DNA of 64,000 nucleotides from WRGT01 sp964450405 (GTDB lineage: Bacteria; Spirochaetota; UBA4802; UBA5550): the NCBI GenBank assembly GCA_964450405.1, contig CAYVCQ010000009.1, positions 75,031-139,030 of the forward strand, read 5' to 3'. The notes under the pieces were generated by a model. That model ran no database searches, was not told the origin of the DNA, and saw nothing but the letters and a program-made list of their open reading frames with translations. This document shows positions 24,054 through 33,820 of this stretch, piece after piece (the first letter of the stretch is position 1; each line of letters starts with the position of its first letter). The position numbers were made by a program, and so were the translations under genes.

Positions 24054-25277
24054 ATGAAAGATTCCGTAGCTATTTTATGTGCCGGTGGTCCGGCCCCGGG
24101 TATTAATACTGTAATAAGTTCAGTAACAAAAATATTTTTGCAGAATGGATACAATGTTTTAGGTATTCACGGCGGTTATAAGAGCTTGTTTGCAAAAGAA
24201 CCTGAATTCGATTACCTTGATTTCGAATTTGCCGACCAGATATACAGCCGTGGTGGATCAGCCTTGAAAATGAGCCGTTATAAACCAAAAGACGATGAAT
24301 TTAACGACGATTTTTTCCGCAGATATCAGGTGAAAATTCTGGTAACTATTGGAGGTGACGATACTGCATCAACTGCAAACCGTCTGGGAAAATACTTAGT
24401 TCAAATGAAATTGGATGTTAAGAATATTCATGTTCCAAAAACAATTGATAACGACCTTCCGCTGGAAGAAGGAACTCCTACATTTGGTTATCATTCGGCA
24501 AAAGAAGAAGGAGTAAGACTTGCAACCACCATTTACGAGGATGCGCGTACCAGCGGTAACTGGTTTGTGGTTTCGGCCATGGGCCGCGAAGCCGGTCATC
24601 TGGCATTTGGTATCGGCACCGCATGTCATTATCCGATGATCATCATCCCTGAAATGTTCAATAAAACAAAAATTTCATTCGATAAAATCATCAAACTGGT
24701 TATTTCATCCATGGTGAAACGCCGTCTTATGGACATTGATTATGGTGTATGTATAATCAGCGAAGGTGTATTTCATTTTATGGAAGAAAAAGAAGTAATC
24801 GATACAAAGATTAATTTTACCTACGATGAACATGGACACCCGGAGTTGGGTAATGTGAGCAAATCGCACATATTTAATATGCTTACCCAACAGGAGCTTA
24901 AGAAGCACAGAATCGTGGTTAAAAGCCGTCCTAATGAATTAGGTTATGAACTGCGCTGCTGCCGCCCGATTGCCTATGATCTTAATTACGCCACCCGCTT
25001 AGGTTTAGGAGTTTTCAAACTCTTCAAAGAAGGTAAAACCGGGTGTATGGTTACCGTGGGGCGCAAAGGTGAGATTTCACCTTTGTTTCTGAAAGATGTG
25101 GAGGATGAAAAAGGGAAAGTGCGCCCAAGACTGGTTAATGTTGAATCGGATAATGTGCAGTTAATTTACCGCAACAATCTTCATTATATTACCAGGGCAG
25201 ATTATAAGGCTGCAAAAAAATATATAGAGAATCCTGAAGATTTTGATTTTTTTAAGATTTTAAATTGGGAAGAATAA
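24054..25277 (+). CDS. Pyrophosphate-type 6-phosphofructokinase
   Basis: About 407 residues; ATG 24054 (MKDSVAILCAGGPAPGIN) is preceded by GAGG, but TTG 24012 with GAGGA would add 14 residues. It phosphorylates fructose-6-phosphate. The motif GGDDTAS has Asp where ATP-dependent enzymes have Gly, and PKTIDNDLP has the Lys typical of pyrophosphate users, so PPi is the likely donor and the step would be reversible. Also seen: AMGREAGHLAFGIG and ISEGVFHF. Codon choice and base composition look slightly different from the flanking genes (more GCC/CGC and TTA), a weak hint of transfer. A good terminator follows. Confidence 0.9.
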   Translation: MKDSVAILCAGGPAPGINTVISSVTKIFLQNGYNVLGIHGGYKSLFAKEPEFDYLDFEFADQIYSRGGSALKMSRYKPKDDEFNDDFFRRYQVKILVTIGGDDTASTANRLGKYLVQMKLDVKNIHVPKTIDNDLPLEEGTPTFGYHSAKEEGVRLATTIYEDARTSGNWFVVSAMGREAGHLAFGIGTACHYPMIIIPEMFNKTKISFDKIIKLVISSMVKRRLMDIDYGVCIISEGVFHFMEEKEVIDTKINFTYDEHGHPELGNVSKSHIFNMLTQQELKKHRIVVKSRPNELGYELRCCRPIAYDLNYATRLGLGVFKLFKEGKTGCMVTVGRKGEISPLFLKDVEDEKGKVRPRLVNVESDNVQLIYRNNLHYITRADYKAAKKYIENPEDFDFFKILNWEE

Positions 25278-25308
25278 TCAATATTCTGATTAAATAATAA
25301 TTTTTTAT

Positions 25309-25343
25309 AAAAGGCTGTTCCGTCATGGATCAGCCTTTTTTTT
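25309..25343 (+). terminator. Intrinsic terminator of pfk
   Basis: AAAAGGCTG and CAGCCTTTT pair (9 bp), with an inner TCC/GGA extension, and a run of T follows. Confidence 0.85.
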
Positions 25344-25488
25344 ATTCCAAATAATACCGCTTCTGTTTTTGAAGAAAAGATTATCAACCGGAAGAGATTT
25401 TCTTCAAGTTGCAAATCCCGCTTTAGCTGAAAAATATTTCAAAAAAGTATATATGAAATAAATATTCAAAACATGTTATAAAAGATAT

Positions 25489-25514
25489 AAAATATTTAAT
25501 ATATTAAATATTTT
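25489..25514. repeat. 26-bp perfect A/T palindrome in a gene-free region
   Basis: AAAATATTTAAT followed by its exact reverse complement: 26 bases, A and T only, no mismatch. It lies in the AT-rich gap 25344-25698, about 185 bases before the beta-propeller lipoprotein gene. It could extrude as a cruciform or bind a regulator. Nothing else was recognised in the gap. Confidence 0.6.
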
Positions 25515-25698
25515 ATTGACTGAATACGGACTCTATTTTCATTGTTCTAATAACTTAAGTATGCTCAATGTAAAAATTGATTCTGTGAAGATTGAATTTT
25601 TAAAACTCACTTAAGCTAATAATTTTAAATTTATACAAATTTCATTTCTAAAAGAGAATTTCTGATTCTGAAAATATTATAACAAATGAAGGTGATAG

Positions 25699-27207
25699 AT
25701 GATGCAGGTTTCAGCACAGAACAAAAGATTTACCTTGAACAAACTATTTAGTTTTAAAAGCAATTTTGCAATGTGCGGCATTATAAGCTGCATTTTGTTC
25801 TCCTTCTCTTGCGATAACTCCTCCGGTGTATTTTATATTAATAATGATGATGAGTTTACAACGTCACTGGATGTTGTATTAACCATGAACAGTTCTCAAA
25901 AACCTGCCGTTATGAGATTCAGTAATGATAATATAAATTTTTCCGCATGGGAAAAATTTGCAGATAAGCGATCATGGAAACTCGATTCACTACAGGGACA
26001 AAAAACTGTATATGCAGAGTTTAAGGATAGTGCAAACAATGTCTATAAGAGATCAGATTCAATTGATCTGGTTCTCACAGGGATATTTAATAAGCTATTC
26101 GGCGGAACAGGAAATGATTATCTTCGTGATATTCAGCAGACGAAAGATGGAGGATATATCCTTGCAGGATTTACTGAATCAACCGGAGCGGGTAGTGGTG
26201 ATGCCTGGCTGATTAAGATCGATTCAGAGGGAAATAAAATCTGGGATAAAACATTCGGTGATGTTTATTTTGAAATGGCTCTAACGGTGAAGCAGACACT
26301 GGATGGCGGATATATTCTGGCTGGAGGAACTGTTGGTGCCGGTATTAACGGAGATAGAGCCTGGCTGATTAAGACTGATCAGAATGGAATTAAAGTCTGG
26401 AACAAAACTCTTGAAGGAAGTATGGTGGAAGAGCTTCATCAGACTCGTGATGGCGGGTATGTAATTGCCGGAAGTATTTATTCAGCGGTAAATGGAACTA
26501 CTGACGGATGGCTGGCGAGAATTGATGCAGATGGAAATAAAATCTGGGACAAAACTTTCGGAGGAGCTGCAGGACAGGATATTATTCATGCATTGCAGCT
26601 GACTAAAGATGGCGGATATATACTTGCAGGGAACACCTGCTTAAATGCATCCGATCCTTATTCATATGAAGCCTGGATAATAAAGACAGATGTAAACGGA
26701 AATCAAACCTGGGAAAAAACATTCGGCGGCCTTAGCTCGGCCTGGGCAATACATCAGACTGGTGATGGAGGATATATCCTTGCAGGGAATATTTTTACCG
26801 ACAGTGATATGGGAGATGGCTGGCTGATGAGAACCGATTCAAATGGAAATAAGATCTGGGATAAAATATTCGGCGGAACTATAAGAAACACAGATGTAAT
26901 AAATGATCTTCAGATTACTGCAGATGGCGGATATATTCTTGCAGGGAGTACAAGTTCTTTCGGATCTGTATATGGCGACGCATGGCTTATAAGGACCGAT
27001 ACAAATGGAAACAAAATCTGGGACAAAACCTTCGGCGGAAATGAAAAACAGACTGAAGAAGCAAAGGCGGTTCAACTTACTGCTGATGTCGGATTTGTTA
27101 TTGCGGGGGACTCTGTTTCATCTGCTGCAAACTCTTCAGATGTTTGGATAATTAAGACAGATGCAAAAGGGAATGCGCCTGGATCGGTAACCCCAAAACC
27201 GGAATGA
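25699..27207 (+). CDS. Lipoprotein with a repeat beta-propeller
   Basis: A 502-residue protein. It starts with tandem ATG codons behind AAGGTG. A basic n-region and hydrophobic AMCGIISCILFSFSC suggest a lipobox at Cys38. From about residue 130 there are seven to eight repeats of 45-55 residues, each of the pattern DGGYILAG...GDAWLIKTDxxGNKIWDKTFGG, which form a beta-propeller. This type is common in extracytoplasmic proteins of Spirochaetes, Bacteroidetes and archaea as far as I recall. The region between the lipobox and the propeller is a small beta-domain. One repeat (QTADVGFVIAG) has lost the second Gly. Surface or periplasmic binding is likely; the ligand is unknown. Confidence 0.85.
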   Translation: MMQVSAQNKRFTLNKLFSFKSNFAMCGIISCILFSFSCDNSSGVFYINNDDEFTTSLDVVLTMNSSQKPAVMRFSNDNINFSAWEKFADKRSWKLDSLQGQKTVYAEFKDSANNVYKRSDSIDLVLTGIFNKLFGGTGNDYLRDIQQTKDGGYILAGFTESTGAGSGDAWLIKIDSEGNKIWDKTFGDVYFEMALTVKQTLDGGYILAGGTVGAGINGDRAWLIKTDQNGIKVWNKTLEGSMVEELHQTRDGGYVIAGSIYSAVNGTTDGWLARIDADGNKIWDKTFGGAAGQDIIHALQLTKDGGYILAGNTCLNASDPYSYEAWIIKTDVNGNQTWEKTFGGLSSAWAIHQTGDGGYILAGNIFTDSDMGDGWLMRTDSNGNKIWDKIFGGTIRNTDVINDLQITADGGYILAGSTSSFGSVYGDAWLIRTDTNGNKIWDKTFGGNEKQTEEAKAVQLTADVGFVIAGDSVSSAANSSDVWIIKTDAKGNAPGSVTPKPE

Positions 27208-27263
27208 TAAAATTAGAAATATATTATAAAATATTCTACGTTTTCAATATCTATTAAACAAAA

Positions 27264-27295
27264 AAAGCCTGGTCCAATAGACCAGGCTTTTTTTT
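27264..27295. terminator. Bidirectional terminator
   Basis: AAAGCCTGGTC / GACCAGGCTTT are a perfect 11-bp stem with a 5-base loop, an A-run before and a T-run after. It lies between two convergent genes and can stop transcription from both sides. Confidence 0.93.
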
Positions 27296-27330
27296 ATAAA
27301 ACGGGGGTTTGTATATCAAATATTGTCGGC

Positions 27331-28347
27331 CTATAGAAAGTTTCCTGTATTGCTGTAAGTATATTTAAGCTGATAAACATATGCATGATAAAAATGGTTT
27401 GCAACTCTTAGTGGATTCAATACATAAGCAGTTCCCCATATATTTCTCAACCAGCGTGTTCTTCCGCCATATTGATAACCTGAAAATCCGGGAAGATCTG
27501 GAGCTTTACTATTCATATAACCCATTGAATCTGCAAGTGGACAATATTTAACATTATAATGTGTAATATTTACTTTGTTTGCGTTTAGTTTAGTTGTTGT
27601 TATGCCCCATCGTGTTAATGTGCCTGAAGTTAAACCTGCTGCATTAAAACATGTTGCTTTTAATCCTGTGTCAAGAGCTGCCAGTTGGGCTAAGCCTCCG
27701 CCTAAGCTGTGTCCTGCAATCTGAAGATTGGGATATTGGGCTTTAACACTTCTGGCAAGATATACCGCTGCATCATACTGAGAAGCTGGTATGCCTGTAT
27801 AAGTAGTAAGGGCCTGTGTAAGATTTGTTACCCAGTCTACAACGCTCAGTGCATTTGTTCCACGGTATACAAGTACGTAGCCATTTGTGTCTAGATTACG
27901 GAAGAGTTCAGCATAAAATCCCATATTTCCTGAATATGTGCTAACCACTATATATCTGGACGCATTACCTTTAAAATCGAGAGCAGGTATTAATGTCGGA
28001 GAGATACCTGCCAAAGCCTTATCCCATAGATCATGATAAACTATTGATGTAAGATTGGCCATTTGCCAAACATTATTAAATTCAGCGGTAGTTAAACCGA
28101 CAGAGCTGTTTGCGTAACCCTTATCGCTTGCGGCAGCTCTCATCATTGGAGAATCATTTACAAACAAAGGAACTTTTTCGGCATTGTCATCAGGTAAAGC
28201 GGAATTAACATCAGGTGTAAGTACAGCATCGGCAATATCGGGAGTATCATCATTTATGGTATCAATTTCGCAGCCGGTGAATGCGAAAACTGAAAATATC
28301 ATTAAGGAAATAAAAATAAGACTGTAAATACCATTTGTTTTCTTCAT
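27331..28347 (-). CDS. Class 3 lipase-family lipoprotein
   Basis: About 338 residues with the start set at ATG 28347, which has the ribosome site AAAAGAGGG and gives a classic lipoprotein signal, MKKTNGIYSLIFISLMIFSV ending in lipobox FTGC; the frame is open 25 codons further up without a good signal. The alpha/beta-hydrolase shows LVYRGTNALSVVDWVTNL, then LQIAGHSLGGGLAQLAALD with nucleophile Ser, and FNAAGLTSG. Class 3 lipases hydrolyse acylglycerols; here the enzyme would be anchored outside the cytoplasm. Single gene, convergent with the beta-propeller lipoprotein across a shared terminator. Confidence 0.87.
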   Translation of the reverse strand: MKKTNGIYSLIFISLMIFSVFAFTGCEIDTINDDTPDIADAVLTPDVNSALPDDNAEKVPLFVNDSPMMRAAASDKGYANSSVGLTTAEFNNVWQMANLTSIVYHDLWDKALAGISPTLIPALDFKGNASRYIVVSTYSGNMGFYAELFRNLDTNGYVLVYRGTNALSVVDWVTNLTQALTTYTGIPASQYDAAVYLARSVKAQYPNLQIAGHSLGGGLAQLAALDTGLKATCFNAAGLTSGTLTRWGITTTKLNANKVNITHYNVKYCPLADSMGYMNSKAPDLPGFSGYQYGGRTRWLRNIWGTAYVLNPLRVANHFYHAYVYQLKYTYSNTGNFL

Positions 28348-28674
28348 GATGATCCCTCTTTTAATCATTAAATATTCATAATACAAAAACCGTCTGGACG
28401 GAATGTAAAGCAAGCTAATCACAAGTCAATTATAATTGTCTTCTCAATACAAGATGTCTTTAATTGATATGAAATATTTAGTGCAAAAATTCACAAAAAG
28501 GTCATTTATTTGGCTGTTTAGAGCAAAGAATTAAGTATTAATACTTAAAATGGAAGATGTGTCCGGAGTTTTTTACTAAACAAGATTGTTCACTAGATGG
28601 TTTTTTCTGAGTTTTGCATAAATTGTAAAAAAAATAAAAGAGGAGATTCACAAAGTCACTTTTTTTAATATAAA

Positions 28675-28736
28675 GGGCTCTGACCCTCTATGCTAAAGAT
28701 CATCGACTATTACATCATTATTTACTCTGACCCGGG
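28675..28736. repeat. CTCTGACCC repeat at a gene end
   Basis: GGGCTCTGACCCT (28675-28687) and a second CTCTGACCC (28725-28733) frame about 40 bases. The second copy lies within the last codons of the downstream minus-strand gene, coding its final Gly-Gln-Ser-Lys. The same repeat pair recurs at 45698-45748. The rest of the gap 28348-28674 shows no gene. Confidence 0.5.
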
Positions 28737-29923
28737 GGATTAATCTGATGCCATTGGATCAGATTTAATTTTTCTCTTTTTATCTCTGTAATTCTATTTA
28801 ACTTTTTATTTTTTAAATCTATCATAAAAATATCAAGTAGACAATGAACATTCCCCCCTTCATCGGCAATATAACAATCGCCGGGAGTCGATGCCAGATA
28901 AGCAATTCTTCTTCCATCGGGAGACCATGCGAAATCGACCACTCCGAGATATCCATCACCATAAAAGAATCCGGGATTCTCTTTTACAATCGGCAGGTTC
29001 AATAAATCATAATCAATGTTGCCATCAGGGCTTAATATCCGGATTGAATATGTGTGCGCTTCGGTCAACTCATGACATATTCCGAGAATTCCATCCGGTG
29101 ACCATTTCAGCATTTTTATATGATTAAAATTTTCTTTTTTACTTTTCTCTTTTCCATCTGTCAGATCTATTATTTTCACCGTGTACTTATGATTTACCGT
29201 TGCAGAGTCATTATACTCCGCGACGGCGAGAAAGCGTTTGTCATGGCTTATTGCCAGATTTGTAATATGCATTATGCCCGATTTATAAATAAGTTCCTTC
29301 TTTTTGGAGTTAATATTTATTTTAAAAATAGAATGATCTGTTTTTCTTGTGAGGTTTGTTTTTAAATCAAAGTCATCAAGAAAGAATATTGTATTATCAT
29401 CAAGCCATCCCGATGATGCAGAATGTGCTAAAGTATTGATGTCAATTGTACTTTTTAGATTCCCGGAAAGGTCAAAAATTCCCATTGTCTGATTTCCTTC
29501 AGGATATATAAATCTGCTTTTTGATGTATCCATAACCGGTAAAGGGTAGGGAATATATCGGCCTGAATATGTTTTTTTTTCTTTTTCAGGGAGAAGTGTA
29601 AACTTTGTATTATCACGGAATATCAAAAACTCTCTGTAAGAAATTATAAAGTCACTAAGATTCTCCCGGGAGTTTCTATTAATCAGATCTAGAGAAAAAA
29701 TCTTATTCTGATCCGGGAAAATAATTAATGGTGCTATGTTTGAATTTATCGCATCATCTTCACTTTCAGCAATCTCACCCGAAATAAAAATAAATTCACC
29801 TTTTTCCGGAAGCTTTACTTTATCAAAAATAATATTCTTTGATCCTTTGCAGGATAAAAAAAGTATAAGACCAAAATATCCGGCAATCTGAAGTATAGAA
29901 AATAATTTTGATTTCTTATTCAT
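28718..29923 (-). CDS. Lipoprotein with TolB/WD40-like propeller
   Basis: A 401-residue protein with a lipoprotein signal (FSILQIAGYFGLILFLSC, Cys26 in lipobox FLSC). The mature part has PD40-type propeller strands: KMLKWSPDGILGICHE, FAWSPDGRRIAYLAS, plus ISHDKRFLAVAEYND and NKIFSLDLINR. This fold usually binds proteins or peptides in the periplasm. There is no enzymatic motif. The C-terminus (INPPGQSK) is encoded by a dispersed CTCTGACCC repeat and may have been altered by its insertion. Monocistronic. Confidence 0.78.
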   Translation of the reverse strand: MNKKSKLFSILQIAGYFGLILFLSCKGSKNIIFDKVKLPEKGEFIFISGEIAESEDDAINSNIAPLIIFPDQNKIFSLDLINRNSRENLSDFIISYREFLIFRDNTKFTLLPEKEKKTYSGRYIPYPLPVMDTSKSRFIYPEGNQTMGIFDLSGNLKSTIDINTLAHSASSGWLDDNTIFFLDDFDLKTNLTRKTDHSIFKININSKKKELIYKSGIMHITNLAISHDKRFLAVAEYNDSATVNHKYTVKIIDLTDGKEKSKKENFNHIKMLKWSPDGILGICHELTEAHTYSIRILSPDGNIDYDLLNLPIVKENPGFFYGDGYLGVVDFAWSPDGRRIAYLASTPGDCYIADEGGNVHCLLDIFMIDLKNKKLNRITEIKREKLNLIQWHQINPPGQSK

Positions 29924-30244
29924 TTAAAATTCCTTTATCAATTATATCTAATATTGTGTAACTGTTAAAAAACCGGATGGCAATTTTGAAACCAGTTAAT
30001 AAGTATTTATAATTTTTTATATGGTAAACCTTATTCAGGGGGTTATCAATAATTCAGTGAATCATCATTGGAATAATATCATTTTAATATTCCATCGTGA
30101 TTGATTTGTCAAGATCGTTTTAAATGATATTCATTTAATACAGGTAAATGATTGAGAAGTGTACATACGTGCGGAAAACAATTTACTTCAATAATTCTTG
30201 ACAGAAAATTAAAAAAGAAATCTCCTTAGGGAAGGTCATAAAAA
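29924..30244. other. Divergent promoter region, no gene
   Basis: Space between divergent genes. An imperfect hairpin (GGAATAATATCA...TATTCC near 30070-30095) is the only structure noted. It should contain promoters for both sides but none stands out. Confidence 0.3.
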
Positions 30245-31369
30245 ATGCGGGAAATATTTGGGACTATCTGTCTGGCGGGCGCAATACAAACCATTCTATT
30301 ATTTTTTGTATTAATCATAAAGAGAAGCAATCGAAGCGCCAACCGGTATCTATCCATTTTTATGTTTTTTACTGCAATTGATGCATTCGAATTATATCTT
30401 GGCTCAAGAGGACATATCCTTGCGTCCAGCCCATACCGGTTGAGCATAATTCCATATTCATTAATCTTCGGCCCATCAATTTTTTTATATACTGCTCTTT
30501 TAACTGCACGGATCAAAGTCTTTTTAAAAAAATATTTACTGCTATATACGCCATTCGTTATTGCACTTGCAGTTAATATTATACTGATTTTTAAATACGA
30601 TATGACTTCAGTGTCGCGGGGAGTGGTATATATAAACCTGATAATTAATGGAGGGGGACTGATTTTTGAAGCACTTCTTTATATAACAGCCCTTTACATG
30701 ATTCATAAATATATAGAAAGGCTGAAGGAATATTTTTCTGCAATTGATGCTTTGAAGCTGTTGCTTTTCCGGGCAGCCCTGGTGTTCCTTATTCTGGTGG
30801 TTGTTTTTATTTTTGTATCACTCGTCAGGAATGGCCAAATCAGGCGGGAGTATAAGCTCCTTGATATTATTGTCATACTCGGCAGTGTGGGGCTCGGGTT
30901 CGGAGTTGCATTGGCTGCTATGATACAGCCTGAAATTTTTAACAGGGTGCGGCTTATGGAGATTGCGGTGCCCGATGAACTGCAATCTTTACCCAGGTAT
31001 GAAAAACTTAGACTACCGGAGTCTGAGGAAGAGCTTTATGTTAATCGACTTCGTGATTATATGTCAGAGAAGAAGCCGTATCTTAAGGAGGAATTGACTC
31101 TTCAGGATCTTGCCCTGGATCTTGAAATATCAACACACCATCTATCGATGATACTTAATATTCATTTTAAACAGAATTTTTATAATTTCATAAACAGATA
31201 CCGCGTTGATGATGTAAAACAGAAGTTCGCTTCTCCAGATTTCAACGAACAGAACATACTATCTATTGCCTACAGTTCCGGATTCAATTCAAAGTCGACA
31301 TTCAACACTGTTTTTAAAAAAATGACCGGTAAGACACCTCGGGAATACCGCGCAGATTTATCAATATAA
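30245..31369 (+). CDS. Membrane-bound AraC-family regulator
   Basis: A 374-residue protein. Residues 1 to about 240 hold around seven hydrophobic helices (GTICLAGAIQTILLFFVLII, LLLYTPFVIALAVNIILIF, ALVFLILVVVFIFVSLV, VILGSVGLGFGVALAAMI). The C-terminal 100 residues are an AraC helix-turn-helix pair (LTLQDLALDLEISTHHLSMI, then ILSIAYSSGFNSKSTFNTVF and KMTGKTPREYR). Such proteins probably sense a signal in or across the membrane and bind DNA directly. The next gene, a methyltransferase 109 bases downstream, is a plausible target. Confidence 0.88.
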   Translation: MREIFGTICLAGAIQTILLFFVLIIKRSNRSANRYLSIFMFFTAIDAFELYLGSRGHILASSPYRLSIIPYSLIFGPSIFLYTALLTARIKVFLKKYLLLYTPFVIALAVNIILIFKYDMTSVSRGVVYINLIINGGGLIFEALLYITALYMIHKYIERLKEYFSAIDALKLLLFRAALVFLILVVVFIFVSLVRNGQIRREYKLLDIIVILGSVGLGFGVALAAMIQPEIFNRVRLMEIAVPDELQSLPRYEKLRLPESEEELYVNRLRDYMSEKKPYLKEELTLQDLALDLEISTHHLSMILNIHFKQNFYNFINRYRVDDVKQKFASPDFNEQNILSIAYSSGFNSKSTFNTVFKKMTGKTPREYRADLSI

Positions 31370-31478
31370 AAAAGTCCGGGTTCAGTAACACGGGCGACAG
31401 TGTGTAATTTATGGTATATATTTCATGAAAACGAGATAGGCCGGGCAGTGCCTGTTTTATAAATTATGGAGGGACTAT

Positions 31479-32480
31479 ATGATATTTCAATCAATCAGGA
31501 ATCTGGTAACATCAAAAAATTTATCTGCTCAACTTAAAACATTTCAAATAATGAAGCTTGAAGGGAGCCTGATATTTTACCATGCAGGCATTGAAACAGG
31601 ATTACTTAAAAATCTGGAAAAACCATCAACTCTCGAGGATCTCGCTTATAAATCAAACATAACCAATAAACAACTTTTATCATCATTGCTGGATATGGGT
31701 TGCTCGCTGAAGGAGATCTCATGTAAAAAGGGGATATACAGATTAAAGGGAACGATGTCGAAAGCGCTTACTGATAATGCACCTCTTAGAGAACTCATTA
31801 GAGAAACAGTCCAATATCATGCAGATGTGGCCCGACAACTTGACACTTATCTTTCAGGAAATAAAAAAGGTAATTACCTCAAAGACTTCGGCGGAATGAT
31901 TGCCGAATCTTCAAGAATAATGGAGCCGATGATTAAGGCCTTTATCTATCATACCTTAAAAAAGTCTGGTCCACTGAAAATTCTCGAGTTCGGTTGCGGT
32001 GCAGGTGAATATCTGAAATACTATGTCGATATAAACAAAAACAATAGCGGCATAGCAATTGACATCGACTCTTCGGCAGTAGAAATTGCGCGTAAAAAAT
32101 TAAAAGAAAATAATATAGAAAAAAATTTCACAGTAATGCATGATGATATAATGAAAGCTGAAACCCTAAAAGATAAATCATTTGATATTGTTACATCCTA
32201 TTCAAACATGCATTATTTTTCAGTTGATCAGAGGATAAAACTTTTTGCATCAATACATAAACTGCTGAATAATAATGGAAGGTTTATGCTGGCAACAGGC
32301 TTTAAATGTAAAACCCTGTCGTCATCTTATTATGATCTGATTTTTTCTGCTACACAGGGACTCTATCCGCTTCCGGACATCAATGATATTGTGAGCGATA
32401 TGAAAAAATGCGGATTCACAAGAGTCAAAACTGTTAATTTATTCGGAGAGTCATTCAGCGGGATAGTAGCTTTTAAATAA
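31479..32480 (+). CDS. SAM-dependent methyltransferase
   Basis: A 333-residue protein. The N-terminal 100 residues are helical and resemble the winged-helix dimerisation region of small-molecule O-methyltransferases (SLIFYHAGIETGLLKNLEKP, then STLEDLAYKSNITNKQLLSS). From about 160 a class I fold follows: LEFGCGAGEYLKYY (SAM site), IAIDIDSSAVEIARKK, HDDIMKAETLKDKSFDIVTS and LNNNGRFMLATGF. The substrate is not evident. ATG with GGAGGG ribosome site. It precedes the menaquinone genes by 230 bases; a quinone methylation role is conceivable, but the fold differs from MenG/UbiE, so I would not claim it. Confidence 0.83.
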   Translation: MIFQSIRNLVTSKNLSAQLKTFQIMKLEGSLIFYHAGIETGLLKNLEKPSTLEDLAYKSNITNKQLLSSLLDMGCSLKEISCKKGIYRLKGTMSKALTDNAPLRELIRETVQYHADVARQLDTYLSGNKKGNYLKDFGGMIAESSRIMEPMIKAFIYHTLKKSGPLKILEFGCGAGEYLKYYVDINKNNSGIAIDIDSSAVEIARKKLKENNIEKNFTVMHDDIMKAETLKDKSFDIVTSYSNMHYFSVDQRIKLFASIHKLLNNNGRFMLATGFKCKTLSSSYYDLIFSATQGLYPLPDINDIVSDMKKCGFTRVKTVNLFGESFSGIVAFK

Positions 32481-32710
32481 GAAATTGCTCAAAAATTGAG
32501 GTAAAATTGCTCTCCGCCGTGCCTCTGGCTGGACGGAGAAAGAATGCTTCCGGTTAATGATCACCTGCTTAAATAGCAGAAATATTTTATGAATTTAAGT
32601 TGATTAATTTATATCAGGGTAACTATTGTCATGAATAAGTAAATTATTTTAATAATTCATTGCATGGCATGAAAAGTTAAATATTTTACTAAAGGGGAGA
32701 AAATCAGATT

Positions 32711-33820
32711 ATGAATTCAGGCAATATACCGGAAGATATTATTAAAGATAAAAAGCTTATTCCAGTATGGGATAAAGTTAAGACATCTGTTCCTGTTTCA
32801 GAAGATGACCTTCGTCTTATGCTCTCCACTGATGACGTCATGGGGTTGGGGGCGATTGCCGGTTATGTAAGGAATAAGCTTAACGGAAGAAAGGGCTTTT
32901 ATGGTGTAAATATGAATCTCAACTACACCAATATCTGTGAGCTGAGATGTCCGCTTTGCGCTTTCTCATGCGATAGAGGCGACCCGCAGGCGTATATTTA
33001 TACTCTTGATGAAATTGAAAACAGGATAAGGGCAGAGGCTGAAAATGGTATTGATGAAGTTCATATTGTAGGGGGGCTTCATTCAGATTTAAAACTGGAA
33101 TATTTTGAAGAGATGCTCAGTCGTATAAAGAAGATAAAAAGCGATATGTTTATTGTGGCATTCACTGCGGTGGAGTATGATTATTTTGCAAAGATAAATA
33201 ATATTTCAATTGAAGAGGTTTTCAAGAGACTTATCGATGCAGGGCTTGGGGCATTGCCGGGTGGCGGTGCAGAGATATTTGCCGAGGAAAAAAGAAGCGT
33301 TATAGCTCCGAAGAAAATTTCCGGGAAGCGCTGGCTGGAGATAATGAAGATTGCACACGGCTTCGGGCTTAAGACAAATGCAACACTTCTCTATAATCAT
33401 ATTGAAGATATGGATGATATTGTTCATCATCTTTCACAGCTAAGGTCAGTGCAGGATGAAACCGGCGGGTTTAAAACATTTGTCCCATTGTCGTATCACG
33501 ATGAGAATACCGGAATCAAAGCAAAGAAAAAGTCAAGTACAGGTTTTGATGATATAAGGCTTTACGCATCATCCCGGATTTATCTTCATAATATTCCACA
33601 TATAAAAGCTTTATGGATGTATATCGGAGAGAAGATGGCACAGGTGCTTCTGAACTTCGGAGTGGATGATATCGGCGCGACATATAATTATGAAAAGGTT
33701 GTACATTCTGCGGGGGCAGCTACTGCTGATTTCGGGTCAGAGGTTTTCCTCAGACGGCTTATTGAATCTGCAGGTTTTGAACCTGAGCGAGTTACAGCAG
33801 CATATGAGGTAAAAAAATGA
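32711..33820 (+). CDS. mqnE: Aminofutalosine synthase (radical SAM)
   Basis: A 369-residue radical SAM enzyme that joins the MqnA product to SAM to give 6-amino-6-deoxyfutalosine in the futalosine menaquinone pathway. Seen: NYTNICELRCPLCAF with the CxxxCxxC cluster, ENGIDEVHIVGGLHSDLKLE, GLGALPGGGAEIFAEE, RWLEIMKIAHGFGLKTNATL and GGFKTFVPLSYHDENTGI. These separate MqnE from MqnC. ATG with AAGGGGAG about 10 bases upstream. It overlaps mqnA by four bases (ATGA). Confidence 0.95.
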   Translation: MNSGNIPEDIIKDKKLIPVWDKVKTSVPVSEDDLRLMLSTDDVMGLGAIAGYVRNKLNGRKGFYGVNMNLNYTNICELRCPLCAFSCDRGDPQAYIYTLDEIENRIRAEAENGIDEVHIVGGLHSDLKLEYFEEMLSRIKKIKSDMFIVAFTAVEYDYFAKINNISIEEVFKRLIDAGLGALPGGGAEIFAEEKRSVIAPKKISGKRWLEIMKIAHGFGLKTNATLLYNHIEDMDDIVHHLSQLRSVQDETGGFKTFVPLSYHDENTGIKAKKKSSTGFDDIRLYASSRIYLHNIPHIKALWMYIGEKMAQVLLNFGVDDIGATYNYEKVVHSAGAATADFGSEVFLRRLIESAGFEPERVTAAYEVKK

